A stretch of 64,000 nucleotides of DNA. Origin: Haloarculaceae archaeon H-GB1-1 (lineage in GTDB: Archaea; Halobacteriota; Halobacteria; Halobacteriales; Haloarculaceae). Location of the stretch: positions 1 to 64,000 of the forward strand of contig JARUKX010000015.1 in NCBI GenBank assembly GCA_029688825.1, read 5' to 3'. The first letter of the stretch is position 1, and each line of letters begins with the position of its first letter. Both the position numbers and the translations under genes were made by a program. The notes below the pieces were generated by a model. The model was not told the DNA's origin. It worked only from the letters and a program-made list of their open reading frames with translations, and made no database searches. Positions 1 through 7,832 of the stretch are shown piece after piece.

Positions 1-58
1 TGCGCTCTGTATTCAGTACGACTCTTAGAACCTATCACCGCTGAAGGATTTCAACAAG
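1..58 (-). repeat. IS 5'-end fragment running off the window
   Basis: On the minus strand this reads as a degenerate TTGTTGAAATCC end followed by a block ending in TACTGAATACAGAGCGCA. The same two blocks, at nearly the same spacing, recur at 16626-16690 and, on the plus strand, at 18789-18838. The fragment is therefore probably the outer end of an insertion sequence whose body lies left of the window. The terminal bases (CCTTGTTG in place of GCTCTGTTG) are mutated, so it is likely decayed. Confidence 0.5.
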
Positions 59-103
59 GACGTTATAATCTAATCTGTTCCATCGATTCCCTGTATTGAC
101 CGC

Positions 104-714
104 TCAGAGTGATCGGTCTACGCTATGAATGGGACAGGCGATAGTGAGTTCACCGAACTGCTTCCACCACCGTCGTGAGCGGACGAACGCTCCGTACTTC
201 CGCTTGAGTGTTGAGTTGACGGTCTCAGATTGACTCCGTTGGCCGAAGAGATCAGCGTCTAAGCGTGCGTTCCATGCCTTGTGGAGCGACGTGAACTCGC
301 GATGCTTGACCAGTGGGCGAATCTCGTGTTGACGGGCAAGTCGTCTGATTTTCTGATCGTCGTAGCCTTTGTCACCGAGCAGAATCTCGATACTCTCGGG
401 ATTGCGTTTGATCAAGGACGGAGCAATCTGGCTGCCGTGTTTTCGTGTCGTTTGAACGCTTTACAGAGCGTTGGTGGCGTGGGAAGTTCAACTACTCCAA
501 GAACACGACGGATGCGTGGCATCTCGATCAACTCGTCAAGCAGACCACGATAGGTCGTGTTCTTCCGAACTTTGAGACACAGCAGAACAACATGCTGCGG
601 GAGTGTATAGCGGTGTTTAGAGAACTTCGAGGAATATCCAGAGACGGCTCGGCGTGCCAGATGGGTCGCCTTCTCAGTAAAACGGAGAATCTGTGACTTC
701 GGGAGGGCCTTCAT
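104..714 (-). pseudogene. IS5-family transposase, internally deleted and frameshifted
   Basis: The N-terminal part (714 down to about 445) begins MKALPKSQILRF and includes the family stretch RRVLGVVELPTPPTLCKAF. The C-terminal part (about 440 to 104) carries GDKGYDDQKIRRLAR, the SETVNSTLKRKYGAF block with its catalytic glutamate, and an RSRRWWKQF tail. From memory of intact haloarchaeal homologues of about 270 residues, roughly 80 codons that include the first catalytic aspartate are missing. At the junction the frame changes: the N-terminal frame runs into TGA near 412, while the downstream frame reads TRKHGSQIAPSLIKRN. It cannot encode an active enzyme. The element is bounded on the right by the inverted-repeat end at 756-772. 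Confidence 0.85.
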
Positions 715-755
715 CTGGTGGCATTACAGGACGAACATGTAGCTCTCTGAGTATT

Positions 756-772
756 TCAACAGAGCCCGATAT
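756..772 (-). repeat. Terminal inverted repeat of the IS5-type element
   Basis: On the minus strand this reads GGCTCTGTTGAAATAC, about 40 bases upstream of the transposase start at 714. The motif GGCTCTGTTGAAA also occurs at 16678-16690 (minus) and 18789-18801 (plus), so it is the end of a group of related elements. No matching left end was found between 58 and 103. Confidence 0.6.
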
Positions 773-880
773 TTCGGCTTTGGAGCGATCCTGTCGACCG
801 ACACCGACCGTAACGGTGATACCGTTGTCCGCCTGCACGACGAGGGTACAACGTCGATGTACCTGTCGCCGAGCGGGTGA
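773..880 (+). pseudogene. 3' fragment of an unidentified gene cut by the IS
   Basis: Immediately outside the IS end, one plus-strand frame reads RYFGFGAILSTD, then TDRNGDTVVRLHDEGTTSMY, then LSPSG and a stop at 878-880. The composition is that of a haloarchaeal protein, unlike the arginine-rich readings of the other frames. It looks like the C-terminal tail of a gene interrupted by the insertion. No family is recognised, and a chance open frame of this length cannot be excluded. Confidence 0.25.
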
Positions 881-1788
881 ATCGCCCCGTGGAGGCAAGC
901 GTGGATATCGACGCCGCCCAGTAGTCGACGGCTGGCTCGTGAGTTTTTTGGGTACTCGAACGCACAGCGATCATTTACATTTTTATATACAATATTATTT
1001 TTTGATAAGAAGACTACCTCAGGCCTGGGAGAGCCGTCGACGAGCCGTGGCTGCAGAAACCAGATATACAGCCATTCGCCCTCGTTTAGACGCGTGAGCT
1101 CACGGTTCGAGTCACTACCTCTCAATTCGAGGTTTCCTACGCCAGATATCTGAATTAGATCGCGCTGACGAAGCGGTACTTCGGTTCGATTATCAGCAGT
1201 TCTGGCGTCATGCCGTCGCGAATTAGCAGATGAACATACGGCACCTCCTTAGGGCCTTTTACGACCACGTCAACTGGTCTCTCTAAGTAATTCCACGAGC
1301 TACTTCGAAAGATTCCCCGACTCCATCACCGCCGTCTTCCTCATGCCGCCGTGAGAAACCTCCGATGCGGGATTCGGTGTCACATGAAACGACGGGAGGT
1401 AGGCACTCCGTCAAAATGATAAAATATATGGTAAAACGTTCAAGTATACTAATTTCTGACTATTTAATCGCAGCCAATCTGGAGCAGCTGAAAACTCTCC
1501 ACGGAGCTCGAATTACTGACATATAGCAATAGACGAAACGCGTTCGACCGTTCGCAGTGCGGCACCGTGCGGGAGACTGTCACGGCCGCTCAGTCTGATG
1601 TGGCGGGCCGGCGGACATCGACGGGCAGTCCCGGGAGTGGATGGCGGGAGTGTCGCTACGGAGACAAGGCAGGAACAACCGACTCGAACCTCGAGTCGCG
1701 GCGTCTTTGAACGACTTTTGACCCCCGGTATCGGTCAGTTCACAAACAGGGGCGGCGACAGACCGGGAAACAGTTACAGCGGCCTCTC
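881..1788. other. Gene-poor intergenic stretch with an AT-rich patch
   Basis: No convincing coding frame was seen. An AT-rich patch around 970-1012 and another at 1420-1470 contrast with the surrounding GC-rich DNA. Such patches are typical of promoter remnants or old mobile-element junctions in haloarchaea. All open frames here have non-halophilic, arginine/serine-rich translations and were treated as shadows. Confidence 0.4.
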
Positions 1789-1956
1789 TCAGTCCGCGCC
1801 CGCGGACGACTGTGCCGGCGAGAGCGTTCCGGTGTCGCGGTGGCTCTCCTTCCACGTGATCTCGGTCGCGTGGCAGGACGGGCAGACGTATTCGACGAGC
1901 TTCGTGGTTTCGTCGTTGAACGCGAGTGTCGTGCCGCACCGATCACAGTTTGGCAT
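1789..1956 (-). CDS. Small CPxCG-type zinc-finger protein (55 aa)
   Basis: The protein is MPNCDRCGTTLAF... with paired cysteine motifs CDRC near the N-terminus and CPSC about 27 residues later, a compact zinc ribbon of the type abundant in haloarchaea. The start at 1956 is chosen because a TATA-like TTTAATA lies about 29 bases upstream (near 1985), which suits a leaderless transcript. A longer reading to 2031 would extend through this promoter. The target is unknown; such proteins often act as regulatory or structural micro-proteins. Confidence 0.7.
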   Translation of the reverse strand: MPNCDRCGTTLAFNDETTKLVEYVCPSCHATEITWKESHRDTGTLSPAQSSAGAD

Positions 1957-2067
1957 TAGGGTTTGGGTTTGGTAGTGAAGGGTATTAAATAATGCGAAAT
2001 ATGCGATACCATGTACCAAACCAACGTGCATCCGTCATCGTCGATGGTGCCGAGTGTGAGCAATCCG

Positions 2068-2679
2068 TCACGACGGCCGCGGAACCTCGGGGTAGCGCTG
2101 GTGGTTGCCGGTGGAGTTTCGGGCCAGGATCTCGGTGGTGGCGGCGGTCCGGCCGTCGGGCCGGCGTTCGGTCCGCTCGTCGTAGTAGAGAACGGTGAGG
2201 TCGAGGCAGGCGTGCAGGAGTTCGTTGCTGGCGAATCGGTAGCGGTCGCCGCTCGGCCCAGCCTCCGTCTCGGCAGTCGAGCGGAGGTGGTGCTGGACGA
2301 ACAGAACGCCGTCCTCGGTCAGCGCCTCCTTCACGTCGGGAAAGCGGTCCACGGCGCGGTAGAAGCTGTTCGTGATGACGTCGTAGGTCTCCGTCGGAAA
2401 CTCGTGGGACGGGACGTCGGCGCGCACGAGGTTGATCCGGTCGGCGACGCCGGCTTCCGCGGCGTTCTCTCGGAGAATCTCCAGCCCGGCTTCGGATTTG
2501 TCGATGGCGTCGACCTCGTAGCCGTGTTCGGCGAGGAACAGTGCGTTGCGACCCGTTCCGGCGGCCAGGTCGAGCGCCCGTCCGTCGGGGAGGGACTCGA
2601 CGTACTGCTGGAGGACCGTCGAAGGGTCCGGGTGACTCGGGTACTCGCCGTCGCGGAATCGCTCGTCCCAATCGGTCAT
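2068..2679 (-). CDS. Class I SAM-dependent methyltransferase (203 aa)
   Basis: Starts MTDWDERFRDGEYPSHPDPS. SAM motif I is ALDLAAGTGRNALFLAEHG (residues about 38-56), followed by an acidic motif II near VDAIDKS and motif IV near TYDVITNSFYRA. The size and the opening resemble the TehB-like branch of small bacterial and archaeal methyltransferases. The start at 2679 is the first ATG after a non-coding-looking arginine-rich extension. It lies downstream of the MttB-like gene on the same strand with a 62-base gap, so co-transcription is possible. The substrate cannot be told from sequence. Confidence 0.8.
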   Translation of the reverse strand: MTDWDERFRDGEYPSHPDPSTVLQQYVESLPDGRALDLAAGTGRNALFLAEHGYEVDAIDKSEAGLEILRENAAEAGVADRINLVRADVPSHEFPTETYDVITNSFYRAVDRFPDVKEALTEDGVLFVQHHLRSTAETEAGPSGDRYRFASNELLHACLDLTVLYYDERTERRPDGRTAATTEILARNSTGNHQRYPEVPRPS

Positions 2680-2741
2680 GGAGGCTCTACCGGCGTCGGG
2701 GACGTGAACGTGTGGGTCGATGGGCGGCGGCAGGTCTGCAG

Positions 2742-4202
2742 TTAGCTGTCGGCGTGGGCGTCGACGTAGTCTCGGAGGGTGTGGCGAACGGATTCGTCCA
2801 CGGGCGGGCGTTCGTACACTTCGAGCAGGTCGTCGACGCGTGCCGCCGCGCGGTCGACTGCCGTTTCCGCGCCGGCGTCCTCCCACGCGGTGTACCGGCC
2901 GCGACGCGCGGTCTCGGACTGGACGGACGGGGCATCGGCGACGGACGACGGGTCACGCTCGTCGGTGAACGCGTCGCCGGGTGCCGCGTCCCGAATGCGG
3001 TCGAGAGATACGTCGGAAGCGAGACTGTCGACGAGTGTGTCGTGTGTGCCGGCGCTCCACTGGAGGTCCCGAATTCGCTCGCAGTCCAGGACAAATTTCG
3101 CCGGCGATATCGTCTCGTAGGTGTCGAGCAGCCCCGCGGCGTTGAACACCAAGTCCGCGCCGCTGTCGAACGCACCAGCGAGTTTGCGCATCGACTCCGA
3201 CCCCGACTGGTCACCGAGCGTCTTCGCGTCGGTGACGCCGCCCTCGGTTCGAGCCGGAAGGTCGTAGTACTGGCCCATGCGGACGCCGATAGACGAGAGG
3301 AGGCTGCTCGTCGGGCCGCCGTACGCCACGGCCCCGGCATCGGGGTCGTAGTGCGTCGACGCGTACCCGAAGAGGACCGGCGTGCCGGCGTTGGTCACCT
3401 GCGCCAGCACCAGTCCGAACAGCGTCTCGGCGTTCGCGAGGACGACCGTCTCGGAGAGCGACACCGGGGCCGAGGCACCCGCTATCGCCCCGCTGGAGAC
3501 GATGAGCGGCTGCCCATCCGCTGCGAACTCACGGAGGCCGTCGACGATGGGCTCGTTCCACCGGCGGGGAGACCGCGGATGGACCCGACCGAGAACGACC
3601 GGTTTCGACGGGGTTTCGTCGCCGACAGCCAGCGACGCCATGTCGATCGACGCGCGGGCGTTGGCGGCGGTCCGAGCCGACCCGACGAGCGGCTTGTCCG
3701 AATGCGTCAGCAACGTTTCGAGGAGTTCGTATCCGGGGTCGGCGTCTTCGAATCCGCCTGGATTCCCCCCGAGCGCGAACCGCTCGGGACTGCAGAGGTC
3801 GTATCCGATGCAGTCGATCGGTTCGGCCACGTGCGCGAGCCTGACCAGTTTCTCGAAGTCGGCCATCGTCGCGCGGCTCCGCCCCGACTGGTGTGACAGG
3901 ACGTGTCGGGCACCCGTCCCCGGTGTGAGGACCTGCTCGTCTGTGTCGCCACCGACCGTGACCGTTCGGCCGGGATTTCGCGCGTGCCAGGTGAACGACG
4001 ACGGCGCGTCGTCGAGACAGGATTCGACGAGGTCCGGTGGAAGCGTCACTGCCGTGCCGTCGACCGTCGCCCCTGCGGCGTCGAGCGCTTCACGGGCGGC
4101 GTCGTGTTCGACTGCCATCCCGATTTCCGAGAGGACCGTGAGGCTATGCTCGTGGATCGTCGCGCAGGCCGTCGTGGGAAGTCGGTCACGCATACGATGC
4201 AT
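2742..4202 (-). CDS. MttB-superfamily (trimethylamine/glycine-betaine methyltransferase-like) protein
   Basis: About 486 residues with the MttB-superfamily layout: an N-terminal HEHSLTVLSEIG region, central SVSLSET-like and FGYASTHYDPDAG stretches, and a C-terminal helical cap. Family members move methyl groups from methylamines or betaines to a corrinoid protein. True trimethylamine enzymes use pyrrolysine at an in-frame UAG; this frame is uninterrupted, so it belongs to the non-pyrrolysine branch, which includes the glycine-betaine enzyme MtgB. No corrinoid protein or corrinoid methyltransferase is adjacent, so the acceptor must lie elsewhere. Of several ATGs (4217, 4202, 4193), the one at 4202 best fits the TATAAC box at 4220-4228. 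The substrate is unproven. Confidence 0.75.
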   Translation of the reverse strand: MHRMRDRLPTTACATIHEHSLTVLSEIGMAVEHDAAREALDAAGATVDGTAVTLPPDLVESCLDDAPSSFTWHARNPGRTVTVGGDTDEQVLTPGTGARHVLSHQSGRSRATMADFEKLVRLAHVAEPIDCIGYDLCSPERFALGGNPGGFEDADPGYELLETLLTHSDKPLVGSARTAANARASIDMASLAVGDETPSKPVVLGRVHPRSPRRWNEPIVDGLREFAADGQPLIVSSGAIAGASAPVSLSETVVLANAETLFGLVLAQVTNAGTPVLFGYASTHYDPDAGAVAYGGPTSSLLSSIGVRMGQYYDLPARTEGGVTDAKTLGDQSGSESMRKLAGAFDSGADLVFNAAGLLDTYETISPAKFVLDCERIRDLQWSAGTHDTLVDSLASDVSLDRIRDAAPGDAFTDERDPSSVADAPSVQSETARRGRYTAWEDAGAETAVDRAAARVDDLLEVYERPPVDESVRHTLRDYVDAHADS

Positions 4203-4277
4203 GCTGTCGCACACCACACGTTATAGCGTTTCGGCGAACGGAGGCTGCGATGGACCGCTGGAGGCCCAGGGACCTGC

Positions 4278-4967
4278 TCAGTCTTTCAGTGTGATGCCGC
4301 CGAAGGCGACGAACCCCGTCAGTACGAGGTCGGGCTTGGCTTTGGGTTCGCCGTCGACGAATCGCGCCCGGTCGTCTTCGACCGCGCCGAGGATGGGGAG
4401 CGCATCGACCGTCACCGCCCAGTCCTCGGGGACGGTCACCTCGACGCCGCCGAACAGGGCCGTCGCGGTCACGACGGCAGGCGGGTCCGCGACGGTCGCA
4501 TCTCGGAGGTCGACCTCGACGCCACCGAAGATGGCCGTCGAGGTGCCGCCGGTGAACGACTGCGACGTTATCCTGCGCTCGGATCCGCCGAAGATACCGA
4601 CGAGGTCGAAATCGTCGCCGCGACTCGACGGGACTCGCCTGCGGGTGCGCCACTGCCCGAGCAGGACCGCGAGTCCGAACGCAACGATGAGGAGCGGCCT
4701 CCACGACGCGATGGTCGTCGCGGTGAGCAGTCCGAGCGCGAGCAACTGGACGATGAGCGCGAGGATGACGAGCAGGACCGGCCCCGTCACGTTCCGGAAG
4801 TCGCTCTGATACAGCGCCCAGAATCCGAGGAGGACGAACAGCGACGGGACCCAGCGCCAGAGCGACCCCACGTCGTAGACGCCCGTCGTCGTCACCAGGA
4901 GCAGCGCGCCGATGACGACGATGACCAATCCGGTCACTGCCTGCGTGGAGACTCTACGGTGAGCCAT
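4278..4967 (-). CDS. LiaF-like membrane protein (229 aa)
   Basis: The N-terminal ~110 residues contain four hydrophobic segments (ITM clusters near residues 10-30, 38-52, 62-82 and 88-104). They are followed by a soluble beta-rich domain with repeated FGG turns (IFGGSE, IFGGVEV, LFGGVEV, AFGGI). That is the toast-rack-like repeat of the LiaF/DUF2154 family, known in bacteria as a modulator of envelope-stress signalling. No two-component partner is adjacent. The role in archaea is unknown, and fold assignment rather than function is what the sequence supports. Confidence 0.7.
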   Translation of the reverse strand: MAHRRVSTQAVTGLVIVVIGALLLVTTTGVYDVGSLWRWVPSLFVLLGFWALYQSDFRNVTGPVLLVILALIVQLLALGLLTATTIASWRPLLIVAFGLAVLLGQWRTRRRVPSSRGDDFDLVGIFGGSERRITSQSFTGGTSTAIFGGVEVDLRDATVADPPAVVTATALFGGVEVTVPEDWAVTVDALPILGAVEDDRARFVDGEPKAKPDLVLTGFVAFGGITLKD

Positions 4968-5044
4968 CTGCGGACTGATTCACAGCGAGACAACGTGAAT
5001 GTGTGGCCGGCGCGGTGGACCGATGGTGGCGTCGGCCGGACCCT

Positions 5045-6265
5045 TCAAGCGTCCATCCGGAAGACGATCTCGGGTTCCCAGAGGAGTCGATGCTCCTTGT
5101 ACGTCCCCTTGCCCATCCCGCCGTGTTCGCGGTTGGACTCGATCACTTCGAGAAAGGCGAGTTCGTTGAGCAGTCCGCGAATCGAGTCCGTCGAGAGCGG
5201 GTCGGCGCTCGATTTCTCGCAGACCGCCGTGTACATGTCGTAGACGACGGTCGTCCTGAACCAGTCGTCGGGCTGTTGGTTCGTCAGGTTCGCGAGCGCG
5301 AGGAGGACGTAGCGAGTGTGGGGCGGCAGCCCGGAGATGAGTTCCTTCAGCCGATCGGCCTCGGCCTGCTCCTGTGCCTGGACGAGGTGGGTCTCCTCGA
5401 CGGCCTCGTAGCCGTTGTTCTCGGCGTAGTCGCCGGCGTGTCGGAGCAGCCGAATCGCCTTGCGAGCGTCGCCGTGCTTGTTCGCCGCCATCGCCGCCGC
5501 GCGGGCGATGACGCCCTCCCTGAGGACGCCCTCCTCGAAGGCGTCCTGACGATTGGCCAGAATCTCCTTGAGTTGCGTCCCGTCGTAGGGGTCGAAGATG
5601 AACTCGTGGTGGCCGAGGCTGCTCTTGACGCGCTCGGTCATCTTCTCCCGGAAGTTGATCTTGTTGGAGATGGCGACGATGCCGATGGGGACGTCGATCT
5701 TCCCGGATTCGCGTGCGCGTGAGAGGATCATGAGGACGTTGTCGTCGCTCAGACGGTCGACCTCGTCGAGCGTGATGATGGCCGCGTCGTAGAAGCCGTT
5801 CAGGATGTCCCAGAGACGGTTGTAGTACTCGTTCGCGGAGATGCCTCGCGAGGGGATGTGGACGCCGGTCGAGGGGTGATTGACCTGCGTCGCGATCTCC
5901 TGGACGGTGTCGGCCTCGCCCTTCGCCTGCGAGCAGTCGACGGTCGCGGTCGCGAGCCGATTGCCGCGTCGGTCGGCCTCGTCGCGAGCGCGCTCCATCA
6001 CGTGCTTCGTCACGAGGGATTTGCCCGACCCCGTCTTCCCGTAGATGATGACGGAGTTCGGCGGTGCACCCGAGACGGCCGGGCCGAGTTCCTTCGCGAG
6101 GTCCTGGATCTGCTCGTCGCGGCCGACGATCCGGTTCTCGTCGGGGACGTGGTCGATGTCCAGCAGCTCCCGCCGAGAGAAGATGTTGTTGCCTCCGGAA
6201 TCGTCTATCGACTCGAACAGCTCGTCGCCGTCGTCCCCGTCTCGGACACCGTCCTCGAAGGCCAT
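5045..6265 (-). CDS. Orc1/Cdc6 replication initiator
   Basis: A 406-residue AAA+ initiator. Walker A is GKTGSGKS, Walker B is IITLDEVDRL, and sensor 1 is VAISNKINF. The C-terminal third (about residue 320 onward) is the winged-helix DNA-binding domain, with PPHTRYVLLALANL and a basic end GKGTYKEHRLLW. The start at 6265 (MAFEDG) is preferred to an upstream TTG. It is transcribed away from an array of eight identical-core boxes that begins about 35 bases upstream, the usual arrangement of a haloarchaeal origin and its cognate initiator. Haloarchaea carry many orc paralogues; I cannot say which lineage this one is. Confidence 0.93.
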   Translation of the reverse strand: MAFEDGVRDGDDGDELFESIDDSGGNNIFSRRELLDIDHVPDENRIVGRDEQIQDLAKELGPAVSGAPPNSVIIYGKTGSGKSLVTKHVMERARDEADRRGNRLATATVDCSQAKGEADTVQEIATQVNHPSTGVHIPSRGISANEYYNRLWDILNGFYDAAIITLDEVDRLSDDNVLMILSRARESGKIDVPIGIVAISNKINFREKMTERVKSSLGHHEFIFDPYDGTQLKEILANRQDAFEEGVLREGVIARAAAMAANKHGDARKAIRLLRHAGDYAENNGYEAVEETHLVQAQEQAEADRLKELISGLPPHTRYVLLALANLTNQQPDDWFRTTVVYDMYTAVCEKSSADPLSTDSIRGLLNELAFLEVIESNREHGGMGKGTYKEHRLLWEPEIVFRMDA

Positions 6266-6300
6266 GCAGGCCGTTGCTGCCACCACACACAAAAGGTTTT

Positions 6301-6846
6301 ACACCTCGTTCCGAGTTAGTTCGAGGTTGACGACGGGCCTGGCTGGCGGTCTCCGGCGACGACTACTAACTATGAAGGAGGATGATACCCACCCAATTCC
6401 GAGTTAGTGGCGTCTGTGAGAGCCAGCGGAACCGCTGTTCGAAGGGAATTCGATTGTTCGTGGGTTCCAGATTTGGAGCCGATACGTCCACAGACACTCC
6501 CGGTTCCGAGTTAGTTCTGCGACGAAGGTACAACCGCCACGATCAGGACGGACAGGGACACCCAGTTCCGAGTTAGGTAGTAACAAGGAGCACCCTCGGT
6601 TGTGGGCGACGACACCCACACCCGGTTCCGAGTTAGGAGAATGGAAGCCCTGGGTGGCACAAACGAGTCATCCGATCGGCCGGATAACAGTCACGCCCAC
6701 ACCTGGTTCCGAGTTAGTTAGGGAGGAGCCTCTAGGGGGTGAACGAAAGGGAAAGCTAGTGGCAACACACCTCGTTCCGAGTTAGATTTTGCCGGAGAAA
6801 CCGTCATCCCCTCTCTAAAACGCAACTAACTCGGAACTGGGTGTGG
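6301..6846. other. Putative replication origin with eight origin-recognition-type boxes
   Basis: Between orc1/cdc6 and the next gene lie seven plus-strand copies of a box with core GTTCCGAGTTAG (second copy ATTCCGAGTTAG), usually preceded by CACACC or CACCC. They end at 6319, 6407, 6514, 6576, 6636, 6717 and 6785. One inverted copy (CTAACTCGGAACTGGGTGTG) starts at 6826. The seven direct copies and the single inverted copy bracket a 40-base stretch (6786-6825) that could be the unwinding element. The core differs from the best-known haloarchaeal ORB, so this is a separate initiator/box pair. Spacing of about 60-107 bases is irregular, unlike a CRISPR. Confidence 0.85.
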
Positions 6847-6986
6847 GTGTCACCGGAAACATCCCGATAACTCCCCCACCCGGATTTCCCACACCCTCTC
6901 TCGAATTATCTTCTCCACTGTCACGAATCGCATTCAGTGAAAACGGTTGACACATTCAAGGTGTGCAGTGGTGTGACTAGCTGACG

Positions 6987-7562
6987 ATGTCCCAGGACGA
7001 CACGAGAGCGAAAATCTACGAGTCAGTCGTCTCCAACCTCGACCAGACCAAACACCATCAGATCAATAGCTGGGATAGACTCGACACGAAGGCCTCACAG
7101 ATCATCTCCGCGGACCTCATCCTCGCCGGCCTCGCGCTGTCGACGACGACGGCCATCGAGAGCATCCACTTCCGAATCTTCGTTCTCGCGGCGCTCGGAG
7201 TGTTGACCGTCTCTATCGTCTGCTGTAGCCGCGCCATCGTGCCGGGGACGGTCGCCTACGGGCTCGGGGAGGGAGCGACCCGCCGAGCCGAACAGATCGA
7301 CGATATCGAGACGCTGAACTACGACCTGATGCGTGCCACGGAGTCGGCCATCGTCCACAACAGAGCAGAGACTGCATCGAAGTCGTACTGGCTCGGCGCG
7401 GGAATCTGGGCGGCCATCGCCGGACTGCTCTTCCTGCTCGTCGCAGTCCTCTCGCTGTCCGTGCCGATCACGTACGAGCCGGTCTGGAATCTCGTGGCAA
7501 TAGTCGTCGTCCTGCTCGCGCTCTTAGCGTACTACTTTTATACCAGAGCAAAGCAAAAGTAG
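6987..7562 (+). CDS. Membrane protein, 2TM + 2TM with a cytosolic helix (191 aa)
   Basis: A soluble N-terminal helix (residues 1-38) precedes DRLDTKASQIISADLILAG and two hydrophobic segments (about 40-57 and 62-82). A charged helical loop follows (90-130), then two further membrane segments (about 136-155 and 166-183). A helix ending in a D-x-K-A motif at the membrane edge is reminiscent of SLATT and PycTM (DUF5706-like) effectors that sit in defence systems. No cyclase or nucleotide sensor is adjacent, so this is fold-level resemblance only. It is the first gene after the origin array and is followed 21 bases later by a DUF1931-type histone-fold gene. Confidence 0.5.
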   Translation: MSQDDTRAKIYESVVSNLDQTKHHQINSWDRLDTKASQIISADLILAGLALSTTTAIESIHFRIFVLAALGVLTVSIVCCSRAIVPGTVAYGLGEGATRRAEQIDDIETLNYDLMRATESAIVHNRAETASKSYWLGAGIWAAIAGLLFLLVAVLSLSVPITYEPVWNLVAIVVVLLALLAYYFYTRAKQK

Positions 7563-7583
7563 TCAACTATCGTACTGAATGAC

Positions 7584-7805
7584 ATGTCACCCAGTGATGG
7601 CGAGTTCGACGTCGAGAAAGGATCGCGACGACACGAGGACGTGAACATCGTCGTCAAAGCCGCGGTCAAACGCGAACTCGACGACTATCAGGTCTCCTCG
7701 GACTTCTACGACGCGCTCGACGGACGAATCGCGACGCTTCTCGACGAGGCGGCCGAGCGCGCCAGAGAGAACGACCGGAAGACGGTGCAGCCGAAGGACC
7801 TCTGA
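7584..7805 (+). CDS. DUF1931-type histone-fold protein (73 aa)
   Basis: The protein has the DUF1931 pattern NIVVKAAVKRELDDYQVSSDFYDALD, then a long helix and the closing RKTVQPKDL. That last stretch equals the histone loop-2/helix-3 start (R-x-T-V-x-x-x-D). The family comprises single-chain or small histone-fold proteins of archaea and some bacteria, of uncertain DNA-binding role. The first ~15 residues (MSPSDGEFDVEKGSRR) are an extra charged extension. It probably shares a transcript with the membrane protein upstream. Confidence 0.85.
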   Translation: MSPSDGEFDVEKGSRRHEDVNIVVKAAVKRELDDYQVSSDFYDALDGRIATLLDEAAERARENDRKTVQPKDL

Positions 7806-7832
7806 CCCACGGTCGAACCGGTCACCCGTCGC

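Noticed and set aside
724-1125. 133-codon minus-strand open frame
   Set aside because: It has no family signature and spans the IS end and an AT-rich patch; its composition is that of a chance frame.
1100-1130. GGTTCGAGTC looked like a tRNA T-loop
   Set aside because: The flanking five bases do not pair, and no acceptor, D or anticodon stem could be built around it.
6301-6846. Repeat array considered as CRISPR
   Set aside because: Only the 12-20 base box is shared, spacing varies from about 60 to 107 bases, one copy is inverted, and no cas gene is near; it adjoins orc1/cdc6.
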